64,000 nucleotides of DNA from Anarhynchus alexandrinus (taxonomy: Eukaryota; Chordata; Aves; Charadriiformes; Charadriidae), in NCBI GenBank assembly GCA_008711295.1, contig VUYV01000100.1, forward strand, positions 1,299,106-1,363,105, given 5' to 3'. Both the position numbers and the translations under genes were made by a program. Numbering within the stretch: position 1 is the stretch's first letter; each line of letters opens with the position of its first letter. This document shows, piece after piece, positions 13,747 through 27,900 of the stretch. The notes beneath the pieces were generated by a model. The model saw only the letters and a list, made by a program, of their open reading frames with translations. It was not told the origin of the DNA and did no database searches.

Positions 13747-13865
13747 ATCTGGGTTTATACTTGCTTCTAAACATCCAAGATGCACTATGATTTGAACATG
13801 TCAGTCGATCTCTATGCCTCACTTTTACACTCTCTAAAAGGTAGATTATATATATTTGTAAAGGT
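13747..13865 (+). repeat. decayed MIR-like CORE-SINE fragment
   Basis: The segment runs in the order of a MIR-type SINE. It has CTGGGTTTATACTTGCTTCT (compare CTGGGTTC.AATCC.GGCTCT) near the start. Next comes CATGTCAGTCGATCTCTATG, then CCTCACTTTTACACTCTCTA, then AAAAGGTAGATTAT, which align with GGGCAAGTCACTTAACCTCT, GTGCCTCAGTTTCC and CTGTAAAATGGGGAT. Divergence is high, so it is an old copy. Family assignment is from memory of the consensus. Confidence 0.5.
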
Positions 13866-14822
13866 ATTTTCAGGTATTACAGAAATATATTAACAGTGTT
13901 ATTGGCCACATTTTCATGTGTGTGACATAGTTCTGTTTAAGAAACTAATAGACAAAAAACAGCCTTGAGGCTGAGCAGCTATGTGAATGCCATGTGTGTA
14001 CAAGATCTCACAACACTTCACTGTTAGCTTCCCTGCCTCTAAGCCCATATAATGCCCATCTTTTTCTTAACACACACTCTATTTGATACACGACTGGCAG
14101 ATTTGTTTCTACTAATACGTGCCCCTCCCTTTGATCTGTTCTGTTTCTATTTGCATGTGCCTTATCAGTAGCTGTGGGTTATCTATGGACTTATTTTATT
14201 AAAACGGTTGCTTTAAAAGAGTGCAGGTTATCTGAAGGTGGATTATTCACGTGAAAACATAGTAAGTCTTTCCCCTCTTGCACCTTGTTTTTCAATACCT
14301 CTGCTAAAAGTCTTTGCATTATTGTCACCCAACATCCCCAAAGAACACTACAGCTGCCTTCCACTTCCCAACATCACTCTGAAATGAGGTGGTAAAAATT
14401 GCTGCCTGTCAGTACTGGACTGTCTTTCATTATTTACACGACCTGCTCCAAGATTTAAGTATATTTACTATTGTTATTTATACCCAGGATCAGTTCCTGA
14501 GCACAATCCTCTCAGTAGAGGGACTGGAGTTAATTCTTTTTTAGCAGTTTTAATTATTTTCTCCCATCTCCTAGAAAAAAAAATTAAAGACTATGATTTT
14601 TCCCTTTCTTTTCTCATCAGTTGTGATTGTTCTCCTGGTTTATAACTATGAACAACCTTGTCATCCTCTCTTAAACTGACTTGATGAAGATCAACCTCTG
14701 CTGGCCAAATATCAATGCCTATGACGTTAAGGACAAATGACTGTTTCATTGCAGTCTCCTGAAAATATTCACACCTTGTCTTTTCACTGTTTCACAGATT
14801 GGAAACTCTCTGGTGACAAAAC

Positions 14823-14861
14823 TTTATTTATTTTTGTTTGTTTATTTATTTATTTATTTTT
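14823..14861. repeat. (TTTA)n microsatellite
   Basis: TTTA/TTTG tetranucleotide repeat with an interruption (TTTGTTTG) near its start. It is a likely length-polymorphic site. Confidence 0.85.
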
Positions 14862-17189
14862 CTTTGCATAGTGCTCCTGTGTTTTCACCATTACAATTTT
14901 TAGGAATCCCAGTCTTGGAAATGAATTTCAAATTATTTTCAATTCAACCCAGTAATTTTATGTTTGGCAGAAGATCTGTCTCTTTCTCTACCCTCTCAGC
15001 TGCAGCTAAAGATGTAAGTTCCCTTCAGTTCTCCCACACGTCTTCGTAGCTTTTACGTTTGCTGTTGAGATGGATTTGCAATTTCTTTCACATCTATGTT
15101 AAGAAGCCGTTGCAAAGAATTAGGGCAGTCTCAATACAAGTAAAGAAAGGAATAGAGAGATGACCTCTTTTAGAGCTTTTTCCTCTTTCCAAACAAGTTC
15201 CTTTTCCAGAGGTAGGTGAAAGTGAATCTCTGACACTCCTCCCTCACCTCAGGTCAGCCATTTCAAAGCATGAAAACAGACTGCAGACATAAGGTGCAAA
15301 AGATTCTCTCAGACAACTATAAAAACAATGCTGTCAGGTAGAAGTAAAAGCTCTACTTCTTTGATAAACAGGCAGGGAAAAATTGGGAAAGCTTTTACAA
15401 ACATCTTGAAGATTTTATTACATTTACTAAATTTGTGTCTTCTAAATTAGTTAGCCTTGTGCCATGCTAGGGTATGAACCTAAATAATAATTATTATTAT
15501 AGAAAAGGTTCAGAAGGAGAAAAAAATAAGGCATGTAACTGTTGAAAGGATATTTGGGTAGAGAGATTTGTATAGAAAATTATGAGTTCATGAACAGAAA
15601 AAAAAGTCTGATTTCTAAAGTGAAGGCGGAACTGAAAGGACAAGTCAGAAGGTGAAGATTCACACATACTCCAGAATGAATCAACCGTAGTAATGCACTC
15701 TAAACATGACAGCAATCAGCCCCCGTGGATTTTTGGACAAGCTTGCATGACTGAGAGTTATTTCTATCTGCATCATCCTCAGCACTACGGCTACTGTGCA
15801 CTTACCAAAGGGAAAATATATTCAGTGCACAGTATGAAGCCAACTGCATCTGCTGAAACAAGCTACAGTGCTGGTTTGATAGAGAGGAAAATACATAAGG
15901 GACATTGATGCTAGTATATCATAATGAAGCACATGAGAGTCACAGGACTTGAGTTCCTACAATTTACACACCAGATTACTCTCTTCTGTAATGTCTGCAG
16001 TGAGAAGTATGTATTAATACAGTCAGCCTGAGACAAGCCCAGATTTTTTTTTTGTTCAAGAAAAAAAAAAGAGATGGAGAATTATGTCCATTATTGTTCT
16101 GCATAGAACAAATCCAAGCACTTCTCTCTAAGGCTGTTGCTTACCCTCTTGTTCTTCTAGACCACACAACTGGATTGACCAGAAGTCAGTAACCCCTAAG
16201 AAAAGTCAAGCAAGTTTTACATAAGCTGCTGAGAAAGAGCAGGGAGGTAGCTATAAACTCAGCATTGCTGTCCATGAGAGGATCCAAAGAAGCTGTCCAT
16301 GTTCCTATCACAGGACAATACTTACTTAGATAATTAGGCCCACATAAGTGTATGCCACAAAGATCTCCGAAGTGATGCCAACCTGATCATATGTACATGA
16401 TTACAGACACACTTTTGCTAATAATTGACTTCCATCTCTAAATAAGCGTACCATCTTTCACCAAGAATACACTTTCTCTGAGTCTTTCATATCTAGAGAG
16501 AGAAACCCAAGGTTATTAAATCTGCAAGTTTGGGTTAGTTCTGCATCATAATAAATGGCTGACATATACAAAACACCTGTGTCTGATTAAAGAGTGGGAG
16601 AAATGCTGAATATCATCCTGGCAAAAGCAATTCATAGAGGACTAAAGATAGCAAATATGTATATACTGAAGAAGATGAGAAATGGATAAATATCCTCAGA
16701 GTAGATATAAAAATGAAAATACTTAAACAAAATGGCATATATGCTAAAGTGGTTCCATAAACTGCTTGCAGACAAGCTGCAGACAAACTGTTATTCTCAT
16801 AAACTAACCTTCAAAATAGTTTAAATGGCAAATGTATTTGAAAAATCATTGTATGTTATTAGCTAATTCAAAACCAGAAAAATAGGAGAAATGGAAAAAT
16901 ATTTAGTAAAAATGGCTTACTAAGATGATTATTAACTAATGCTGTTGCAAACAAATTTCCAATTCTATTTTATGACAGGGAGAAACCTTGTTTTGACTTG
17001 CTCAAAATGAAATGACCTGGACTGTCCTTCATCATATTATCAGTGGGAATGGGTATTTTAAATGAAATTTTACCTATTTTACCTATTAAGGAGGACTTAC
17101 AACCATATGCTCATATTTTTGGCTTCACTGTGTTATTACAGTTGTAATGGTTTAAGGGGAAGAGAGTTAAGATTTGCAGAAAAAGGTAA

Positions 17190-17210
17190 TTTTTTTTTTT
17201 TTGGGGGGGG
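17190..17210. repeat. T13-G8 homopolymer junction
   Basis: Thirteen T are followed directly by eight G. On the other strand this reads C8A13, one of several A-run/C-run junctions in the window. Confidence 0.9.
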
Positions 17211-17790
17211 ACAAACATACAGTTAGAAAAAGTGGTCAAGCTTTAATGATCAGTATCTAGCTGTAAGGACATTTCCTCAGAAAGACTGTATTTTTTCCAG
17301 CTGTATCAGCATTTTAAAAGGTATTTTCTCCCCCTGTAAGCCTTTCTTCCACTATGGTTTTAGATTCCACAGGTAGTCAAATTATCATTAACATGGAGGA
17401 GCAGCCTTTTGCCTTTCCAGACAAACAGTTTTGCACATTGGTAAGAGGTCTGAAATAGTCATCTTCAGTTCAGCAGTTCAGTGACAGTCTTTTGATGCTT
17501 CATCTTTGATATTTCATGACAAGTTGGTATGTAAGTTTGTAATAATGACCCAAGTGATTCCATTGCCAGAGACCCATACACAACAGTCCTCTGAACAAGG
17601 AGCTTCCAGTAACAATAGGAGCCATTTCCTCTGTGCTGAAGACTTGTCTTTTCTCTTCATTAGAACTGGATCTATCTTCTAGGGCTCAACATCAAGAACA
17701 TGAAAAAATGTCCAAACTTATTTTGCTAGAAAACAGTGTGAAGCTGAATTTAAGTTGGAGCAGTCACCTTGAAATTCCCTTTTGAGTGCC

Positions 17791-17816
17791 ATAAAATAAA
17801 TAAATAAATAATAATA
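17791..17816. repeat. (AAAT)n microsatellite
   Basis: A short AAAT tetranucleotide tract grading into AATAATA. Simple repeat with no other feature. Confidence 0.8.
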
Positions 17817-20800
17817 CAACAATTGTATAGAGTAGTGAGTTGAGATCCAAAGAAAATAAAAAAGCTCACTTTTAACTTGTGACATGCAGTTAAACAAGCT
17901 ACATTTCTAATTGTTCCATGATATTTGGAGTTAGCTTCCTTGGACATAAGGCGTCTGGGTTGCTGTCTAGCCACATTGCTTGCTAAAGAAATCCTTACCT
18001 TTATGTCTAATTTCTCAGTTCTATCATTTGAGGCTTAGACATTGCTCCTATCACGGGTATTAAAAATAATTAAAGTATTTCCAAGGAAGTCTTGAGAAAC
18101 AAATGCCAAACTTGGGGGCAAGGGGGAGTTCTTTGCAAATTGCAGGGATGCAGCATCAAGCTAATGAGCAAGGGATTAACCATTTTGGTGTGCAGTGTCC
18201 CAGAGAGGGTGAGAAGTGCAAGAGAAAGCAAAAGTCATTGCATGTTAAGTACTGAAATAATGAAAGTTGTCATATAATTTTTGATAGGGATGGGTTTGGC
18301 TAATCCTTTGCATCTGCTGTATAGTTAAACCTGCATGTTATAGTGCCTTACTCATGCAAATCTGAGTGAAAATAAACAAATAAAAATAAACCAATTCCAA
18401 ATTCTTTGGAAGACTCATTTCACAGAGTGCTGTTTCCTCCTGAGCTAAAGAAGTGATATTCTCTATTTATTTCCTGTCATTACTGATCAGTCCAACCCTC
18501 TGGATAACATTTAAAACAAGGCAGTTTATAAAATAGAAGTGGCATTACCTTTCACACTGGGATGAAAAAAAAACACTACAATTAAAAGAAAAGAAAAGAA
18601 AAAAGAAATTGAGGCAAACAATGCTGAGGCAATTATTTTACCCCAAGAAAATGAAACCAAGTAGACAGAAGTAATTGCTTAGAAATTACTCATATTGAAA
18701 TTGTTGTATGCTGCGTATTCTCTGCAATCCTGAATCACACTTTCCATTCATTTTTGTGTTGGTGCAGCCCTCAAAGAAAAATACTATTTTAATTTTCCAT
18801 GCCATATTCAAGGTTCATATTGGAAACAAATGTGAACCCTCTTTAGAATAACAACCTTCTGTTACTTTTTCCATAAGCATTTTTCTCCCTTTTCCCTTTT
18901 AAGTCTGTAATTCTTTCTGCCTGGTTTTATTAAGTGTGTGAAAAGGTAGGCAGGCTGCCCAGGTCTTGGAAATTAAAGTTCCCTAAGTAGCTCAGGTGGT
19001 TACATGAAATCCAGAAGCTCAACAGCTAAGAAAGAAAGAACATATGACAGTATGATCCCACTTTGTATAGAAAGAAATTGAGGACATCCCCATCTACTGA
19101 TCTTTCTGCAAACTCAATTCTGAGGTCTATTTACGATGGTGATAAAATAAGTAGGTAAATTCATCTTAAAAGTTAGACATTCTGTTTGGCACGTTGCAGA
19201 GAAAGGAAAAACCACACAATCCATTTTTTCATTGATATGGAAAGCAAAACAGAGCTGTGTTTCTTAAAAATGCGGTGTGTTTGTATGACACTGGGAATAT
19301 GAATTATGTAGACATTTACAGCTATGTCAACAAAGTTAACATCATGGTCATTATGTCTGCTGTTCCCAGATACTCTGTCTTTTAAAAGCATCATTGCATA
19401 TTTCTCCTCTGTGTGTCTGACCACTTCTAGTCTGTCTACATTTTGATCTTCAGATTGATCTGTTCTGGCCTGAGACTGCCTAATTTGGATTGCAATATGC
19501 TGTAGAGACATATTTACTTTTTTTTTTCCCCATTAGAGTTGATAAATGAAAGCGATTGAAATAATTCAGTTTCAAATTCTGTAAAACTTTGTCTGATATT
19601 TATTTGACCTCACAGTGTCCCCTAAAGTACCATATGCCATTTGTTTCCTATTATTGTACTTGAACATATGTACAAATATCTAAGACTGATCCAAAATCAC
19701 CAAACAGAGTAAAGAGATTGGTTTTAGATGGCTGATGATCAGTGCCACAGACCTGTTTTTGCTGGGATTCCACATAGGCTGATACTTTTATCTGGATGAA
19801 TCTCCTTTTCATTTAATGGAAAACCCGCACTGATATCACAATTCATGATGCCAAGCATGATCTGGAGCACAGACAACAAATCTCTGAAGTATGAATTCTG
19901 ATTTAGCATTTGTGTGTGTATATTTATATATTTCCTTTTGTAAAGCAACTGTGCGTATATACAGAACTAAAACCATCTAGTGATATTGATAGAGGCATAA
20001 TAATGAAAAATGACCACTTTCTCAGTGCATATTGCTGAGTTACTCTGGTTATTTCTTTCTGATTTCTCTACTTAAGTGGCTGGGCAATTTACATGTCCAT
20101 CCCTAGTTTATAGTTTTCAGTCTCAAAGCTCTCATACTGTACATTCTATTGTCATTCTATCTTAACTTTTGAATATTAAACTGTAACATTTTATGGGCTC
20201 CAACAGTGAATTGCAGAGCTGTCCTGCATTTTATTACCATTTTTTCACATACTCAGTTAATGAAACTGATGAATGGTACTGAGAATTAAGATGACGGCAA
20301 CATAAAATAGTAATGCAACTGTTTCATGTGCCATTGTTCATCATTCATCCCACTAAAGCTTCCATTTTTGAGTTATTTATTTTTCAAAGATACTAAAGCC
20401 AGTTAGGAGAATTTTAACTACCTTTCCCTCACCATCATCTTATTTTTTGATTAAAAGAAAAGTAAGCACCATCAGCTAACTTGCTTTCTCTTCTTATTGA
20501 GGTACACGGGTTCTGAAGGATAGAGCACCTTGTCTTCATGTAATCTTAATCCACAATATATGAAAATGAGGATGTGGTAGATTCTTAGATGGTATGTAAC
20601 AACAAGTGATTAATCCTTTGGTATCCATTACGGACTCTTATAGAAACAGAATTAAGTTTTACACATCATCAGATGAACAGCTGCAGAATTGCCCCAAAGC
20701 TTCTCTGAGGTTCCATTATGAAAAATCCCCTACAAAGCAATGTCTGATTCCAATGCAAAAGAACTTTAACATTATGGTTCAAAGATAAGTTTTCTGTAGT

Positions 20801-21863
20801 AAGTGCTGGATGGGATCGTGTTTGTTCTCGTGCATTATGTGTAGTTCCATAAGGCTTATGATTAATACATAAAGACATACCTATTCATATAGATACATAC
20901 TAGTGTGATTCAAATGAAAGACAATAAAACTGGATACACAGATGTATTGAAAAAAACTTATCCAGATGCACTTATAAAACTATTTTAGGGGAAAAAAAGT
21001 AAACAGTATAAACTCTTCAGTGATGAATACATCTCCACAAGACTTACACACTCCACATATTGTCAATTTTGGAGGCATTTCACAAAGGGACAACTTTATG
21101 TCTAGATGTCTAGAACTAAAATGAAAACTTCATTAACTAGTGATGAGACTAACAATAATAATTAAAGTTTCCATATAACTAGAGGCTTCATCCAGGTATG
21201 TAAAAGATTTTTTTACAAAAGATGTTAAAAACTTGAGAGTCAAAAGTGGAATTGAGCAACCTACCTCTGGCAAATCAGCAGTTTCAGTAAGGCTAGTCAT
21301 AAATTTGGATTGAATTTGCAATTACTTTTGGCTGAATCAAAATATTTGTGTTACAGAAATGTCAAAACAGTTCATTTTGACATTTACTCAACAAAGTGTA
21401 TTGGCATTTTTGAGACATTATATTTTTAAAGTCTTGTAAAGACAGACAGGGACAAGCAAAAACAAGATGCATGTACCAACTGGAGGAATGAGCCCTTTTT
21501 CTGTCCAAAAGTCCGTTCAAGACATAAGAGAGACAGGATCAAATCTCCCATTTGCTTCAGAGGGTCAGTTCCCCAGATTATCCTTATCCTAAATTTGTGA
21601 TTAAGTATTCCAGAACTGAGAGTTGACATCATCTTCTGGTATTAATATTTTATTTTCTAGGAATGCATGACATGTTTTGAAGGAAGAGAGAGAAAGAGAG
21701 AACAGTTTCATGGCATAATAGCTGAGATTTTTTTCCTTGTTTTAAAATTACTTTCTGTTAGATTTGTTAAATTCCAATTATTTTCTGTGAGATACCTTAT
21801 ATTTTTCTGTTTTGTTTTGGTTTGTGTTTTTTTTTTTTTCACAATGGCAAGCAGACATATCAA

Positions 21864-21925
21864 GAAGTTAAGTGAATTGTGCAGGCAGATACAAAGCTAG
21901 TGACAAACTCAAAACTAGAAACAAT
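21864..21925 (-). repeat. decayed MIR-like CORE-SINE fragment
   Basis: AGTTAAGTGAATTGTGCAGG followed by CAGATACAAAGCTAGTGACA corresponds to the reverse complement of the conserved MIR core (GTTAAGTGACTTGCCCAAGG, then TCACACAGCTAGTGG). Only this portion is discernible. The family call is from memory of the consensus. Confidence 0.45.
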
Positions 21926-24900
21926 CAATCTATCTCATTCCTGTGCATCAAGTAATAGTCCATGGTTTGACTCAGTTGCAGTGCCTAACATTTAGAGTAC
22001 AGTTGGATAGGAAAGGTGAACAAAGCTACACAAAGCTGATGGTTATGAAATGAAATATTGTTCACAGCAACTGATGAACCCAGAGATTTTTAAGAGTTCT
22101 GAGTTTACCACAATTCTTCTTTATGGGATGGTGGATAGGGACAGAGAGGTTTTCAGTATTTTTCAAATATCTCAGTTCATGTAAATAAAATTTACACCAG
22201 AATCCAGAATGTAATCAGACTGCAAAAATTGTTCATTTTGTTTTTGATGATAAACTTGGAGCTACATTTCCTGTCACAGTGCAAAAGCTTCAAACTGTAG
22301 TTATAAGCACTGCAAACTGACTTAAGAGAAATACTAAGCAGAAGTCTCATGTGCATTTGCCCAGGGGCACTCATTAGAGAAAGACACAAGACAAATGATA
22401 ATTTTTTTCCTTTATGAGATAGTTTTTAAAGATGCTGTTGACATTACACAGCACAAAATGTTTGAGTCATGCTTTAAAAACAGTTTATGTTTGCCATTAT
22501 GTGCTGCAACCATAAAAAAAAAAATCATACTGGCGCAGAACAAAAATTGGTGGCTGTTAGACCTTAAAGCTGAAATTCACTAAGATAAACTACTGCCACT
22601 TAAGCATCTTAAAGGTTACAAATTAGTGGTCAGAGATTTAACAGCTTTAATATTGACTGGATATCACTGACTAATTGATTCTAAAGTGGCTATCATAATT
22701 TATATATCTGTATCATGGTAGCCCCTATATGGACTTAGAGGTTCCACTGAATTAGCTGTTATACAAAGTGCAATGTTAAAAAAAAAAATCTTAATGCATA
22801 AAGTTTGCTTGTCAAAGTGTGCCACTAAGGTGATTACCAAGAGATGGCACAGATGCTAGTCATCCTAACAGATCATTGTCTTAGCACACCAACTCCTGGG
22901 GCAGTTTTCTGGAGGGACTCAATGAGGTAGCTTAATGCCTTGTTACAAGATTCTCTCATCTATAAAGGAACATCAGGAGTAAAAGTCCAAAAACATCAGA
23001 TGAAAATCTTTAACTCCATAATGATTCTGGAACCCTAATAGAAACACACAGAGGGAAACAACCTAATACTGAATGGGAGATGATACAGAGGCTGAGAATT
23101 GATCATTAAGAGTTTTGAAAAGTAACAACAAATAGTCTGGTTTTGGTCTGATCACAAAATAGCAGCCAAAACAGACAGAGAAAACAAAGTGTGACACAGT
23201 TAAAACAAGAAGCAAGGATAATTGTCTTTGTAGCAACCTTTGGATGGAATAACCATCAATTATTTCAGTAGACACATACAACCAAAGATTCAACTGTGAA
23301 ATGACAGTGATAAGGGGCAACTAGTAGAGGCTCATGTTTTCTTATTAACAAGTACTTTGATATGCACTGAGGATCTAGATACTACGCACACACAATATAA
23401 TTACATAATGCAGATCACTATGCTTTCCTCTTTCAATGACAGAACACTTTCTCTTCCATTTTCAAAGTGTTTTCACTGCTGGAAAATTCATTTACTCTCT
23501 TCTTCATATGCAAAATTTCACTTTTACTTCCAGTAAAACTGTGTGGAAATGTTTGGAAAAGAAAAGCCAAAACATGCAATATATACTATGTTTCAGTATC
23601 CATTTTCATTAGTACCTGATGCACAATCTGGTTTTAAAATCCGTTAGAATTACAAAATGCTGGGCTGGGCTGAAATTACATTCCTTCCAAGTCTGGGGTA
23701 TTTAAATTTAGTCATGTGGTGTGAGGCATTATGTAAAGCATTAGCAAAATTCAGACATAAGATTTTGTCTAGAGTTCATTTCCTACCCTGTATCTACTTC
23801 CATTGCTTGAGATTGAGTTAGGTAGAAATTTCCATTTCAGCATCAACAACGAAGTTAATGTGACCAGTTTATGCCATAATAATATAAATCTACTCCCCCA
23901 AAGAAAAACAGCAAGCTTAATATTTTTATTTTTATAGAGACAAAACTTGATGATTTGTGCGGAATTTCACATGCTACATTTGAGTTTGTTTAAAGTTGAG
24001 AGCTTGAAGCCAAACTCCGAGGTAGGAAATACCATATGAATCAAAACAAAAGTAAATTTTCATCCCTCCAGACTGAAAATGTTGGCTTTTTGGTGAGCTG
24101 TAATTACAAGGCCTTAATCTTTTTTCATTCATACCGTGAACTGAGAGTAGATAGAAAGTTACAGAAGGGTGACAGCATAAATGTGCTAAAATACTGAATC
24201 AGCCCAAGTTACTTGCAGGTAGAAGTATTATTATTCAAATAATGATTTTGAAAAGATAGAATTTCCTGAAAGCATTTTGATAACATTTCCCCACAACAGT
24301 ACCATATAATGAGGCAATTCTGTAATTGTAACAAACTTATCACTTCTGTAAATCTTTTTTATTTTAACTTAAAGGAAGTAAAAACAGTAAATTAGCACAC
24401 AGAGACGGTCTACTTTAGTTGAAGTCATGAGCAAAACTCACACTGATATCAATAGATGAAAATAATAAAAAATCTTCCTCTTTGTAAGCAGAATCCTCCA
24501 TTATGAGCAAATTTTGTTAAGTCAGTGTCACAATAAAGATTATGAACGCATAATAAAAATACAGGTAAGCACAGAAAAGTAAGAAGTCACCCTTGTATCC
24601 AGCAAAGCCAATGTATGTCTAGCTATTTAGTAGGTGAAGACTCAGCTCTTCACTAAAAAATTCTTATAGACCCCATCAATAATACAACAGAGAAAACATC
24701 TGATGGATTCCCTTGAAACCATATTAGAACGGGTCAACTCACTCTCCTGAACAAGGCAAGAAAATAGTCACCAGCTGAGTAAAGCCAAGGGCTGACATAA
24801 TGATGGATGGCCAGATGGTTTTACCACAAAAAGAATAACCTGTCCCCAAACAGAAGAACACAGTTCTCAAGCATAAATATATTGACCTAGCCTGCAACAG

Positions 24901-27900
24901 AAGATGGAGAATACTCCAGTTTAAATTGAAGGCCCTCACAATTTTGGTTTTTTTTTTTTTTTCATATAGTCTCAGTGATTCTCTCCACTGAGGAAACAGA
25001 ATGCGAATAAAAATGAGAGCCATGTAAGTGCTTTTACAAACATTATTTCCTTTTTTTCCCCATAGATGTATTAATAAATATTAATTTATACTTTATGTAT
25101 TTTTTCTTAAACGCAAAAGTTTCATCTTAAGCAATGCTCAAACTTCTATCTCCTCTTGAAACAAAGTTTTGTTCCGAATGTATTTTTGAAGTACTTGTGT
25201 TTTCTTATTTCAGGAATACAATCAGTTTGTAGAAAAAAGTTTTTCATTAGAAATATAAAGATTCCTGGTTTTAGCAAAATATTCCATTTGTGGGGAAGTG
25301 AACATTTGAAGTTGATTTCTTAAAGAAATGTTTTTGCTTATTCCAGAGTTTGTTTTTCCATCTATCAGTCCCCCCTTCATAACTGTTGAAACTTTTATTC
25401 AGTCCTTAACAAAAGGTACAGGAAGGGTTCCAGCCACATGGATATTCTGTTCCTTTTCAATATATATGAAAACTTTTAGAGGGGTAGATAAGGTTAACTC
25501 TGTTAATTGTGAAAAAAAGTAGTCTCAGTTCATGATTTCTGCCTAAGACTTTGTAAAGTTCATTGTCGAGCCCATTTTTTTGTTTTGACTCTTCACAATA
25601 TCTTGTGAAAATAAATTCTATAACTTAAGCCAGGTGTAAAGCACTTTTTTTGCACTGTGTTTGGTACTGTAAATTCTCAGAAATAGTGAATAAATAATCT
25701 CCTATTATTTTCCTCCTGCTATTTATAATTATCTTTCATGTCTTCATTCAAGTACCTCTTTTCCAAACAAAAATTAATTTATTTACTTTTTTTTCTTTTA
25801 ATGGGGAAGCCATTTCAAATTTCTGATGCTCCCTATTCCCTTGAGAATCTGCTGGATCATTAATAGCAACAACAGTATGCCTTACCTCTTTCCCAGATGA
25901 TGATTTGATGATACAGAAGGTAACTTTGGGTGTTGTTGGAAGGATTAATGGAACTGTAATGAAAAGAATCAGAGAAATTACTGTAGAATAGTCAAAGGCA
26001 AAGAAAATGTCAATGAGATTGTTGAAGTTATTTTAACAGGGAATTATGTGAAGAGACACAAATTCTTAGAAAATAAGATTCAGTTTATTTTCTGCTTATA
26101 GCACATTTTGCTCCTCATTTTATTTTTAAAAACTAAAAAAAGAACAAAAAAGAGAACTTTTTTTTACAATCTATTTAATTTTTTTTCATTTTTCTGAGAA
26201 TTAGATTGATTCTGAAACAAATTCAAAATTTTCAAATAAAAATTTGAAATAAGCTTTCAGGTAAAAAAGTCAATGTCATATTTTACTCTCACCTTATTCT
26301 TCTTTTTTGTCAAAATTCCTTTCTGAATTTAACTCATTCTAGTCATTTGGACAGAATCCAATCTGACCTTATATGAATAGAACACTAGAACATTTCACAT
26401 AAAAAGCACTGCAAAGGGTCACCTTCAAAGAAAAATTGTACTAAAAAGAGTAACAATAGGTCTCAAGTGTTAAATACATGCATATGTTCATATGGTATAA
26501 GCATGCATACAACAGACAAAAAATGGTTTAAGAAAACTGCACTGAATCATTTTTCATGGCTATATAACTATGTCTACATTGTGTGGAAATTTGAACCTTT
26601 CTTATATTGTCTGGAATATATTTGCCATTGGAGGTTTTACCGGGAGTTACGATAAAAGTTCAACAGAGTTCTCCCATTTGCTTTATTGTATCAGACCACA
26701 GTCTGTTTTCCCTTCTAGGTTCCTCAAGTTCCTGATCTCTTTCTCAGCTCAGTCAACTGCCATTCTGTTACTGATTTTTTTTATCAACAGATTCCATTCA
26801 GTTTCTTCCTACTACTTCTTATCTGCTTGACTTCATCTTGTGAGTAGGCTAACGCACTGAAGAGGGATAGAAAGGGTGACTAACCTTCATCTCAAAGACT
26901 TCACTTAAAACCATCATCAATATATTCACGGAACAATGTATAGAAAGTGAATCAGGGACTGCTGAGCACGTCTGAGAAGAAGAATTGGCAGCCAGAAGGG
27001 AGGATGAAGAGACTGCAATACATTTTTTTCTTCTTCTTCTCTAAACAAAATCCCTCTGGCAGCCCTGGATTAGAGGAATGTTCATTAATTAGCATAGAAG
27101 ATGATTGCCTGCTTTAGTGAAGGGCAATTCTACACCATTCAGATAAGGTTTTGATTCCTCCCCCTAAAGCTACAGCAGGGAATTTGGATTCATCAGTCAT
27201 AACTGGTGATGAAATGAAGCAGAGCCTGTTTTAAATGTTACAGAAGTGTAAATTAGAACAAGCTTTGTTTTCAAAATCTGCTGAATGTCTTTTTTTAAAT
27301 TATTTTATTTTATGGGACACAAGAGGAGAGAGTAACTAATTACAATTGTAAGTACCAAAGACATGGCAGCTTATCATTGAAACATTTGCAATAATATCTC
27401 AGTCACAGAATTGAAGGCGGTGCTCCGATCCTTCTGAGGCCCTGAATAGGTCTTTGCACTGTTAGAAACTTAAGACATTGAAGGTTAATTCTCCAAGGTG
27501 AGGTAAAACCTGTTTATAAAACTTATTTATTCCTTGTTAAATAGTACTTATTGTCTTTTTTCGATGTATGATGAAGATGGTAATCTCCAAAGAAATGGAT
27601 CGAAAAAAACCCTAACCCCCAAAACAACATTTAAATATCTTAGTCTGAACTACTTTGAGTTTTCTCTAAAAATTTTCTAAAACCTACTTAATATGGAGAC
27701 ATAGTCAGTTGAGCTTAGGACACAATGTGGATTTTAATCATATGAACCTGAAGCTACTATTTATACTGTGCACAAAAGATTTTTTTGTTTTTTCTTCTTT
27801 CTTGAACACATTCTGGCCTGAAAAGCTTTCTTCTCAGAATTATCTTCATGTGTCTTAAATTACTGTGGAGGAGTTGAATGCACTCAGCAAGATGTAGAAC

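Larger units (their letters stand above)
13866..21863. other. AT-rich non-coding stretch with simple repeats
   Basis: No gene recognised. It contains an ATT/TTA-rich spot at 15485-15500, T10 and A10 runs facing each other at 16044-16070, an AAAG-rich run near 18580-18607, and the microsatellites listed separately. A cryptic acceptor and donor flank 20 bases near 17422-17441. That is too short and weak to call. Confidence 0.5.

Noticed and set aside
17422..17441. 20-base block between TTTCCAG and GTAAGAG
   Set aside because: Too short to judge, and splice motifs this close together are expected by chance.
18982..19030. tRNA A-box-like string TAGCTCAGGTGGTTA
   Set aside because: No B box, no acceptor-stem pairing and no TTC arm at the required distance.
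27603..27625. Telomere-like CCCTAACCCCC
   Set aside because: Barely one unit of the telomere repeat within an A/C-rich spot, with no tandem array.
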